A stretch of 64,000 nucleotides of DNA from contig NC_087257.1 in the NCBI RefSeq assembly GCF_037042905.1, forward strand, positions 15,040,001 to 15,104,000, given 5' to 3'. Made by a program: the position numbers and the translations under genes. Positions 40,760 through 52,500 of the stretch are shown here, one piece after another. How positions within the stretch are numbered: position 1 is the stretch's first letter; the number at the start of each line of letters is the position of its first letter. This DNA comes from Lytechinus pictus (taxonomy: Eukaryota > Echinodermata > Echinoidea > Temnopleuroida > Toxopneustidae). Below the pieces are notes generated by a model that saw nothing but the letters and a program-made list of their open reading frames with translations, made no database searches and was not told the DNA's origin.

Positions 40760-43560
40760 TCACTTTTTAATATGGAGAGATGTGTAAGCATTTGGGATCG
40801 CAGCACTCTTGGCATCAAAGACGGTATCTTGCGTTCCAGCGGAGTACGAAATGGTGGCATTTGATGGCCGTGAAGACGTGGAGCTTGTGCTCGTTCCACG
40901 TGATCCACCCAGCCTTCTGCCCGTCAGTAGCCGAATGACACGGGATAATAGACGTATCAACTGTTGCCGAACCTCAGGAAGACGAATGCAGAAAAGAATG
41001 AAGATGAAAACGCCTTGCAGAGAGGTGAAAATGACGAAAAGAGCGGTGAAGAAGAACCGTGCGCCACCGATCGCCATGAATCCACACACCCAGCTCAGAC
41101 CGACCAACGTCCCGATGGCTACCGCGTTCTGCAGGCGGCGAAGTAGCTCAGCACGCCGACCCGCGGCATTCGAGTCTTCCATCGTGTTGGTAAGCGACGC
41201 CATTTTCCTTCTACATGTCACTTTGTAGATGACGAGAGTGAAGATGATTGTGTTGATGGTGAGGATGAGGGCGATGGGAAGCAACTGGGCAAAGTAGAAT
41301 GACTCCAATGGAATCATGAAGCAGCTGAAAAGACACAACATAATTTTTTTAATGACATATACAATCGGATGGTTTGGATTCGTTTCATCGGTGTGACTAT
41401 TATTAATCATCCTATTAATTACTAAAATGCCTTTGTTCTGGCTTTGTGCAGATGTTGATTTTCATTTTAAAGAAAATGTCTCAGATCACTAGTCTCTGAT
41501 CTTTTAAGGCCAAAAATCTATCAACGAGGGTACAATACTGCCCTATTCACTCGCATGGAATGCAAACATTTTTTTGGCGGCAATCGATCGCTAATTCCAA
41601 TGGACATAATGGGGATGCCGTATCCGTGTTCGATACCCGGCACGTTTATGCCCTTGATGAAGGGATTTTATCTTCATTTCTACAATCTTGCGTCAAATAA
41701 ATACATGAAAAATGTTGTATGTGTTATTAGTGACGAAAAAATCTCTTCTCATACCGGGGGGGGGGGGGGTCCATATAATCGGCCAACTGCGTGAAGTATA
41801 CATTTACGGTGTGTGTGTGTTTTTGTGTAGTGACTAATAAGCCAAACGTGTTTTACGGGTGCAAAATAACATGATAAGCCTATATTGGATGAAATATCTG
41901 ATTATTGAAAAAGGTCGAGTATTAGACTCAAATGGCTATCTAATTAACTTACTAGTCTGGATTTCTGTAAGCGTTCAGGTCTACGGCAACGGTAATACAA
42001 ACGATAACCAGTGGACAACCTACATAAATATTCAAAATGATAGTTAAATGAAGCATAGGAGAACTGGGAGAGGGAGCAGGAGATGTATGGCTAAAAAATA
42101 CCAAGTTAAAGCTGTAAAGAAGTGACCTGTACCCCAGATGCATATCCTATAAGGAACTTTTATAATACGGCCTTTCCTCTTTTCATGTCATGTCCTCATA
42201 TAATAGTTGACCAGGTATAGACAGGTCCTTGGTGAATATTTAAGTGAACCTTTTTTCAGCTATGTCTATTCATTCTTTATACATGTTACTAGAGTAACAT
42301 GAATTTCACTTTATTTCACAATCATCAATACCAGACTCGCCTTGGATTTCCTCCATTTTTCATTTTATTATATTGCATGAGATTCAGAGATCCATGGGAA
42401 GATAGAGTTGAGATATTGTATTTTTTCTTTAATAAAGTTAGTCTGTTTTGAATATTCAGGAGTAGGCCTAGGATAATATTTCTTGACTTCGCAAAAATTT
42501 TAATACTAAAAAGGTGATAATATCCCGGGAATGTTCACGTCCTGAAACGTTAATAATTCCTTATTGTCCGAAATCACTAAAACGTCCATCTTTCATGATT
42601 GTTTACTTGAATGGTAAAAAGAATTTATTCTTACCCCATGCAAAGAAACAGGATTTCAAAAGCATCTTGGGCATGTACGTGTTCATCACTCTAACGAACA
42701 TGAGATACATGCTAAATGCCTCGACACCCATCCACGCTACTGCTGCTAGACTGAAATAATGCAGCATGATTGCGATCACTGTGCAACCTAGTCCCCAGGA
42801 CGGTTTGTCCACGCCAACGACAAAGACCAAGTAAAGACCGAGCAATGCGGAGCTGAGGTTGATCATTATCTGTTGGGGAAGCCTCCGACGTAAACTCCTG
42901 AGAATTTGAAAAAAATCGCATAAGAATTAATGAGAACGAGATTCAATGGATACATGTTTCATCAAACTTCTGCCGCTGCTACCCCCCTTCCCCGTGATGT
43001 CCAAGTAGTACCAAATAAGACTGAGAAGAAAAATGAAATTTATGGGAGAGAAAGAGAAATGAAAGAGATTATTTATGCGCAGTGTAGATATAATTTTCAT
43101 CACTGTCATTTTTAAGGTAGTTTTTTTCTAATTATAGAATTGTAACATCAATGCATTAATATTAAGTGTATAATCAAGATTATTTATATTGCTAGAACGA
43201 CGATGAGTTATTATTCATTATGGACTTTTCAATGTGCACGTCAACTATTGGACTAGTACTTCTTTCGCCAGGAAAGCAGACGAGATATATGTGCTGCGCA
43301 TGCGCTTTGTATCGCTGAACTTTATTATACCGAGTCCTAATCCATGAACACAATGTAGACTATTAAGGCTTAACTACGTATTAGTCCAGAAGTAAACGTG
43401 CAAGTCGAGAAACAAGGCATGTGATGTTGGGAAAAAAAATTCAATCTCACCTTATGCCAGCAAGGACTCCGATCGTAATGATCAAACAGATAATGGAAAC
43501 ACTGCATCCTAGTATACTAATGATATCCAGGGTCCTCGAACTAAATCCTCCTTTGGTATC
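40760..43560 (-). CDS. Adhesion GPCR: seven-transmembrane exons and tail
   Basis: Exon 43560-43451 carries TM1 (LDIISILGCSVSIICLIITI). Exon 42897-42635 carries TM2-TM3 and the start of TM4, with WGLGCTVIAIMLHYFSLA and the conserved W-M-x-x-E-A-F-x-M-Y-L. The small exon 42019-41953 gives the rest of TM4 (CPLVIVCITVAVDL). Exon 41324-40760 gives TM5-TM7, with GLSWVCGFMAI in TM6 and SLQGVFIFILFCI in TM7, both class B2 signatures. The tail of about 60 residues is Ser/Thr-rich (GTSTSSTSSRPS). Confidence 0.92.
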
Positions 43561-46500
43561 CTTCAATAACAAATTAACCAAAAAAAAAATCCGTTGTCAC
43601 CATTCACATATCTCAATGTACTGCAGTGGGGTACAGATGGGGGGCTTGAGGTGCGCTTGCCCCCCCCCCCCCATTTTTCATGACCAAGAAAAAAAAGAGA
43701 AAAGGAAAGAGAAAAGTGAATTATGATATTATTTTCTGAATATGATGTCAAAATCTATTACAAAATTGGATTTTTATAATCAAAATATCGATTTTTTTTT
43801 TTCAATCGCCTACGTCACGTCTGGTCCCCTGAAGATTTTTGGCTCATTACGCCTTTGATGTACTGTGAAACAAAAGTGATTGCTGCTTGGTTTACAAAAG
43901 CTTCAGAGTCTGCACGCAGAACGATTTTGAAAGTGGGGGTGGGTTGAGCAAAGAGTGTTCAGGGCTGATTATGCTGAAAATCGCAATTTGATGGACATTT
44001 TCACATGTTTGTACATGGTTGCTGAAAACGATGGGGATACCCCCCCCCCCCTGGTTCCGTGGCCTCTGAGGTCGTCACCTTTTCTTTTGGTCACATCCTA
44101 TATGTTGGTATCTTAGTACATTTACAACCAATTCGTCATAAATTTGGTCTAATTTGCCATTTAGTCAATTTACAAAATCGTCTAATTTCCATTTAGGCTT
44201 TATCCAATCGGTCTAACATCCACTTGGTCAACCCCAATTAGTATAAGATTTCATGGGTTATTTAACGGCGTGAAACAAAATTTCATTTATAAAAGTCAAA
44301 TCTGACAAGAAAATGAAAATAAGACAAAAGGGGGTATTACACCCGAATTACTAGTATTGTAGTGTAGACAATCATTATTTAATATTTCTTGGTAATACTG
44401 AACAATGGACACAAACCAATAATACGGCAAAACTTGTTAGATGGGTACAATGGCATGATACCAATCCTCTAGGAGAAAGTGGGCCAGTCTGGCACCCCTC
44501 TTGAGACCACACCCCTCCTGGCACACCCCTATAGCTTTTCCAGTAGACACATCGGGGGACAATCTCATCTTTCGTTCTGTCCAATATAAGATCCTAATTA
44601 CAGAAAAAATATGAGAAAGGCTTTGTGAGAGGGGTTTTGTGGGTTTGTGTATGGATATGTTTGTGCAAATACGAAACAAAATTGAACTAATTGAGCAGAA
44701 TGATAAATTCGGGGAATCATAAAATCATCTCACGCTACGAGTTTAGAGGTTTTCCCCCTCAAAATCTGGAATTGACACTTCTTTTGATTCGTAGGCTGTG
44801 TCAAGAAAAGGACAATTACATGCAAGATTCCTGTTTCCATGGTGAAAGGGTTCGTGACAACAGCGAGCATAAATACGTATCAGTTGGACAAAATAAATTG
44901 TTTGAAATCAATTAATTTGTTAAATCTTTTTAGTTAATGGAGGTTGTTTACTTAGTACTGTTTAAAAAAAATGTAAACAATAAGCACAAATGTTGACCAC
45001 ATTATACAGAAAAGGTAGCGTAAGTTTTAAAATACATTTATATTGGTAAACATTTTGAACTTTTCCATCGTTTATCTAGATTTTTATACTTTTATTCAAA
45101 AATAGAATACATCCGTTCACTGCTCGATTTGTTTGTCTCGAATTATAAATTCTCATCAGTACAAAATATTCTGCTCCTTATAGCTCTACAAAAATTAAGA
45201 TGCCTTTATTAGCAAGAAGAAAACTGAAATTATTACCCTTTTAATTTTGAAATGTAAAACCACTGGATCAGAGAGATTTTTAATATCAACGCCCTCTATG
45301 GTAATAGATAAGACGGGTGAAGCTAAGATGGCGTCCTTCTTCAATCCCTCGTTGGTTGACGAGTTTGAATCAAATAATTTGAGAGAATCTAATACAAATA
45401 CACTGACTGCCACGTGACTATTTCCATCTGAAGTTGACGAAGAAAACAAATTCATACACAGTACAGCACGAAAAAAATATCTGGGCGTTTTATAACTAAT
45501 TATATCATTCAGAAATTGAATATGATTGTTTTTTACGGTTTACAATGTAATACAGTTACAATTATTTTTCTATTAACTGAAACCTTAATTATCAATTGGG
45601 TGCAGATCTTAATTATAAGATTCTTTCTTTATCGACAGTTCATTTCTTCTCAAAAACACCGAGTACACATATATCAAACGTTAGGGAGAAGAAAATTGCC
45701 CCCCCCCCCGACTCTATTTCTCCCTGGGGTTGATCTTTTTTTTCGCATTTAAATTACAACTAATCAGCAAATATTGAAACGTAAGGAAAAACGCTCACGA
45801 TTTTACGTGGACCAGGTGGGTGTTTCATAAAGCTGTTCGTAAAGTGACGTACAACTTTACGCACGACTGCAACATAACATGTTGTTAGCTCATAAATCGA
45901 TTCTATAGGGATATCGCTTAGCACAAGAAAGGATCACCAGTCGTGCGTAAAGTCATTCGTATCTTACGAACAGCTTTATGAAACACCCACCTGGTATGTA
46001 ATCCAGGATCTCTTCTGGCAAGAATACCGATGATAATCCCTCTTCTTTAACGGTCTCCTCATTGGACGAAAATGTGATGACGTCATCGTCCTCATGGCGA
46101 CTTGGCGCACTAATACTTGCCGTAAGAGGGAACGTTGTTCTCTGTACCTTTACCGCCGCTACAACGACGTTCTCGCCGCGGAAGGTTAAGTTGCTGCTGA
46201 CATTGGTTGCCTGCAATCGGCTAATGAAAGCATTGACGGACGACAGGATTGAGTCCGCCGCTCCTTGGTTGTCTTCAAAGGTATCACTGTCTTTGTCAAG
46301 AGTCGTATCTACCAGGGCCAAAACTTTCTGGAGATCAATAAACAAATTTAAAAAAAAACAATAATGAATCGTAGAAAAATCAAGCACCGAAACACTTCTA
46401 AATATTGTCTATCAATGGCGTATGGAGTCTAAGATTTAGAAAGAGTAGAACTTTAGTATACGGGGTATTATCAATAGGCGTAATGAGTATAGCAGTAGGC

Positions 46501-49500
46501 GTAATGAGTACACCATTTTGATGGGCAGAACATTCGCATACGATGGTCGATTAGAAATTCTACTTCAAACCCATTAAAAGATGTAAAATATCGCAAATAT
46601 TAGTTTTCAGTGGTGTAATGAGTCCAACATTTGAGGATGGCAGAATGGAAAACATGGGCAGGGAATTTTCTAAATAGTCGCAAAGCGCAAACGAGCGATA
46701 AATAATTATAATCTTTACATTTTTGTCTCACCTGCATAGCAGAGTGAGAATATTTAGGCACGGCTTTTCCGACGACGGCATCAACATCAAATCTTAACCG
46801 AAGGTTAAGTCTTTGAAATTATGGCATAACTTAGAAAGGATATAGACCTAGTTCATGAAATTGAGACATAGGGTTAATCAATTATTGCTGAACATCCTGC
46901 CTGACTTTCAAGTCACATGATTAAGGTCAAAGGTCATTTAGGTTTAATGCACTTTGACCAAGTTGGGGGTATTTGTTGAATTACCATCGATCATAACTTC
47001 GAATGTTTATGGATCTGATTCATAAAGCTTGGACGTAGGTGTAATCAAGCATCACTGAACATCCTGTGCGAGTTTTAAGTCACATGACGAAGATCAAAGG
47101 TCATTTAGGGTCAATGAACTTTGACCAAGTTGGGGGGCATTTGTTGAATTACCATAACTCTGAAAGTGTATGGATCTAGTTCATAAAACTTGGACATAAG
47201 AGTAATCATCACTGAACATCTCGTGCGAGTTTCAGGCCACATGACAAAAGTCAAAGGTCATTTAAGGTCAATGAACTTTGGCCATGTTGGAGGTAATTAT
47301 TAAATTGCTGTCATAACTTTCAAAGTTTATGGATATAGTTTATGAAATGTGGACATATGGGTAATCAAGTATCACTGACAAGTCTTATGTCACATGATAT
47401 AAGTCAAATATCATTTAGGGTCAACGAGCGTAGTATTGTATCATTATACGAATGGTGTTTTTTGTGAATAATCATTTTATAGAAGTTTTCAAAGGCAGCA
47501 CTGCTGCTATATTGAATCGCGTAATGCATGTGAGACTGCCAAAGGCGTTCCACTTGTTTCTTTTTTTATAACCGGATCTTGAAAAACAAATTTGTAAACG
47601 GATCTTGAAAAACAAAATACTTGAACATGGAAACTTATCGGATCCAATGAAGAAAATCTAATCTCTTAGGAAATATAAAACTTTATAAACAGAAAGAATG
47701 GCTACTACACTCGCCTTGAATTAAAATTTAGGCAAAAAAAAAACAGGATGTTATTTTGGATATGATATTCATCGCGTCAGCAAATTAGGGGTGGTGTTTA
47801 ATTTCGTTTGGTAAAGAGTATTCCTCCCTGGTGTTACAATCAGGTATAAATAATACAATCGTAACGCCGCGACAATTTTAACTAAGTTTCGCCAACGGTC
47901 TTCATCGAGTTATTCCCGCCAATAGTCAGATAATTATCGTCTGTGGTATCATCATGGAAGGACGCGGTAAGTTCGTCTCGGTTTGGGCGTTGATTCTCTT
48001 CGTCGGTCCGTCCATCGTCAGGTTTTCTGGAGTGGATGCGACGACGTGTGGATGCCCACCGCTATGGACTGGCTTTGATAGCAATTGTTACAGGTTAGTT
48101 ATTTTTCATTTTTCTCGATAGCGTATTTTCGCAATCACTGCGCAGACGCTTTATACAAATTAACGCACAAAATAATGGACGGCCGAGAGGTTTTTGTCGA
48201 AAGTCGGTGGACCGGGACAGTAGATCGTCCGAAAATTCGGACCGGACGAAAAATTGCAAATGATTATATTGCGTGTCCAGAGTCCAGGACGATACTGACG
48301 TGCCTTGATTCATCGATTTTTGACAAAGCCTGTTTTGTCATGGTATGTCTTTGAAAAAAAATATCCGCGTTATAGAAAGCGTCATCGCAGTGACTGCGAA
48401 AACTCCATAATTACACTTTAGGTTAAATGTATGTATTCTTCCCATGTGTACATTTGTTATGTCAATGCACTACTATTCGACATACGGCATTTATGCACCG
48501 GTATGTGTATGGGAGGGTGCGTGTGTGGGTATCAGAAGCGGCACTATGGGGACAGAGGAGACTTCCCTCTCCCCCATTATTTGTTAAGTAGTGGAAAAGA
48601 GGGAAGTGTTATAAAAATAAATATACCCGAGCCACTTCTGAGGGGTGTGTGAATGGAGATATAATAATAATAATCCGCTTTTTAGCATCCGAACGACGTG
48701 TCTAAGCGCTTTACAGATTATATCTGATATAAATTATTACCCCGGTCATCGGATTCAATCAGTCATTAGTATATATTAGTTGATGTCCAATTTGACATTC
48801 ATATATTCATTAATTATTGTCATGATCATGAATGATTTATATAATAATTTTCATGTAGAAAAGTAAATAACATGCCATTTACACAAAAAGGGGAAAAGTT
48901 TGACCCGTAGACTATAATATTTTACAGTTTTACTCCCCAAAATGACACAAAAAGTGTTGTTTCTTGTTAAATCAGTGCATTTTTGTTTTACAATTACGTA
49001 GATTTGTTAAACTTTTGTCCTACTGTAGGCCCAGTTTCGGTTGCGTTTATTAGCTTGGAATCACTCCGCTTTATCATGTTCCATTACGTTCTTTAGCTTT
49101 TAAGCCTTTTTCTATTTTGGAAGCCATTGCCAGTCCTCCGTCAAAAAAAAATCGAAAGCATAATGACAATTTGAAAACAAATCATTCATTTTCATTCGAT
49201 TGCTTCACTCGCACGCAAGTTCTGTTTATTTTTTATTTTTAATCATGTAAGTCTATAGGGTCAAATGTCTAACATCTGAGTCCCCTAAAGTATTCGGCTC
49301 ATTTTGGCCACTGGCACTATGCTAACAAAAAACAACTTTGAAGTCTACGATTGAAATCGGACACACTTTGATATCAATAATCATCTGTAAAAAAAAAATA
49401 CAAAAAAAATAGAATAAAATAAGACCCTGCAATTATACTCGTTGTACGTTAATACTGGGTTGTTATATACTTTCATTATATACCACCGTATCTTATTTTT

Positions 49501-52500
49501 AGATACTTTTCTTCAGAGAACATGACCCAGTTTGATGCCGAGCTAGCCTGCCAAACTTTCACTACGCCAGGTTCTATTGGTCATCTTGTTTCTATCCATT
49601 CCCAAGACGAGATGGACCTTATCTCTGTCATGTACGAGACACTAAGACCCAAAAGGGTATGTATTACTAGCGAGTACCGGGTCAGATGTGGCATATGGGG
49701 CAAACTTATTTAAAACTGCGAGCGAGCAAAACTTTTGGTCTCTTTGATCAAAAATAATTACTTTTGTAATAAATTTATACATAATATTGATAAAAGCATA
49801 TATATTACACCCCTTTCCTATCCTTTTCTCCTTATTTTCTTGGTCACGAACTTTTCGAATGCTACGTACGAATTTTGACGGGAAAGTGCTCCCAAAATAC
49901 AGATGAACTTTGGCCTTTGTTAGAGAAAGTGCTTCCGGAAATGACAGTCGTATTTTTCATATTTTTAGCAATAAGGCCGCATTCTTTGTTTAATGAAACA
50001 TTTTGCAAAAGTGGGGCATAACAATTTGATATACATAAGAAATATAAAACTTATTGACTTATGATAATATAAGATAAATGGATAAGTGGAGGCTTGCAAT
50101 GTGGGGGGTGGGTCAGGCGAACCTTGGCCCCTATACGCCAGTGTGATTAATCGTAGAAAATAGCCCCAAGCTTCACTGGCGTAAATCCGTGTTGATGGGT
50201 GGGGGGGATGACTGAAATATTTTGGCATTTTTTGCAATCATGTTTTTAGATATGCAAGGAATTGTCATTGATATGTCCACAGTGGCGTACCGTGGGTCAC
50301 GGCATTGGGGAGGGGGGGCACCAGCAAAATTTTTGAATCACTAAGTGAGTGCGCTAAGTTGCCAGTTATACTGACCTAATAGAGACATTTTAAAGACAAG
50401 GTCATTAAACGGATATGTAGCTCACTGATCAAATAATGCGAGCGCGAAGCGCGAGCTGAAATTGTTTTATATTCACACCTAAAAAGGGACAATATAATCA
50501 AATTTGTGTAATCATGATAGGTACCTGTCTCGCTAAACAATGCGAGCGCGAAGCGCGAGCTGAACACTTAGATAATTCAGACCTGAAGTGGGGCATTCTA
50601 AGGTTTCTTTGTAGGAATTAACTAGGACCATACGTATTTCATTAACCAAAAGATGCGAGCGCGAAGCGCGAGCTGAAAATTTTTGATATTCAGATCAGAA
50701 GAAGGGACATTTTAAGGACTGATTTTAGGAATTCATGAAGAGCAGACATATCTCACCAATCCACTAATGCAAACGTAATCACGGACAGGAAATGTTTCAT
50801 ATATACGAAGACCTTAACATGGGGCAATCACTTTTGAGTCATGAAAAAGAAGCATATGTCACTACATAAAACAATGATAGCTCAAGTGCTAGGAAATATA
50901 TTTGGTTTATATTGACTTGAAAACGATATGTTACAGGATTATATATCTCGTTAAACAGACAATGCGAGCACCAGGAACAATAAAAATAGACGTAGGCCCT
51001 GGGCAAATTATGTTTCATAAAGTTGTAATGTAACATAACATAATTATGATATAATATAACATTATTTTGAATAATATAACATTATAATGAATAATATAAC
51101 ATTATAATGAATAATATTTTCTTCTTTCCCACTACGTTTCTCTTCCTTTCTCGCTCTTTTCTCCTTTTCCCCCTTTCCTCGTTTTTGTTTTTGGTCAGCC
51201 GATGGGGGGGGGGAGGATGTGCCCCCCATGTCCCCCGTAGTTACGCCACTGTATGTCCATATGGCAAATACCCCTCCAATATTATTATCTTTTTTTTACC
51301 CCATGATGGTATAATGGTTTTATTAGAGATTACATTCAAAATTTTTTGACATTCCATCTTCATCCCTTCCCAAAGACCCCAACATTGATGAATTGGAAGA
51401 AACAGGGGTTTCTCTTCAATGTTATAATAAGGACATAAGTATTTCGTTTGGAAATGGTGAAATGGCTCTTTATTTGCATTTTATGATTTAATAATATTGT
51501 TTTATTTGTTAAGCGGTATTTTAGGAAGAATTTTCACCAATAAAACAATTATCTCTTGTGATTTTTTTTTCATTTCTTTCGTAAAAAGTGGGGGGGGGGG
51601 GATGTTTGTACAGGCCATCCCCCCCTCCTCGAAAAGTGGGGGGGATATATCCCCCCCCCCCATCCCCCCCCCCCGGGATTTACGCCAGTGCCAAGCTTTA
51701 TGTTACGGGGCACACATTAATGACAGCAAGATCGAGAAATTTCGTTCATTTCTTTTTTTACACAGCCGGGGCGAGGCACACGGGTGTGGATCGGCCTACA
51801 CGATCGTGCTCTGGAAGACTCTCCAGATTGGACCGATGGAACGCAATACGATTATTCAAACTGGGCACTTGGCCAGCCTAACGATCAAAATGGAGCAAAT
51901 GATTGCGTCTTCTTTTCTAAATATCACCTTTACAAGTGGAATGACATTGGATGCAGCGTTTCTAGCCTTGTCGAAGCTTTTATCTGTAAGATTCCACAGT
52001 GGTAAATTTGTGTACCAACATACGCAGCGAGGAGAGGGGGGATGCAGGGTGACAACTAAATTTTGAAAACTCAAAATTTGTACAGAAATATTTCACAAGG
52101 TTGACATAGACTGTATATATATATACACGGAATCCTTCAATTTCTCTTTTAAAAATGCAAAAGTTCCCAAATACTAACAAGTGCAGTCGCTTTGCTCCCT
52201 CGCTTTTGGTTTCGTCAAAAATGATGCTTGATGCACGTACATTCTGCACCCCCCTGAAAAATATATGTATGACCATATGTAAAAGTATGGTTTATAGGCT
52301 GTACTGAGGATTATACACTGACTGTTGGTAAAAAAAAATGGCTGCATGTATATGAATTTATCAGCTAGTTGTAATTGATATTCTAGTAATTTAGGTCCTA
52401 CTGTTTTCTAGTCTCATATCTCACTGAATACAATCATGTAAGAAATATGAACTGATCTAGTCAATTTGGCATATCATGTTTTTTAGTGTTTTAATGATGG

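Noticed and set aside
40809-41228. Plus-strand frame of 139 codons
   Set aside because: It is antisense to the TM5-TM7 exon of the adhesion GPCR, whose frame carries the family motifs.
51497-52066. A 189-codon plus-strand frame over the end of lectin A intron 2
   Set aside because: It is out of frame with the lectin domain and crosses transposon ends and G/C runs. The lectin exon in the correct frame (51766-52005) has the conserved WIG, WND and cysteines.
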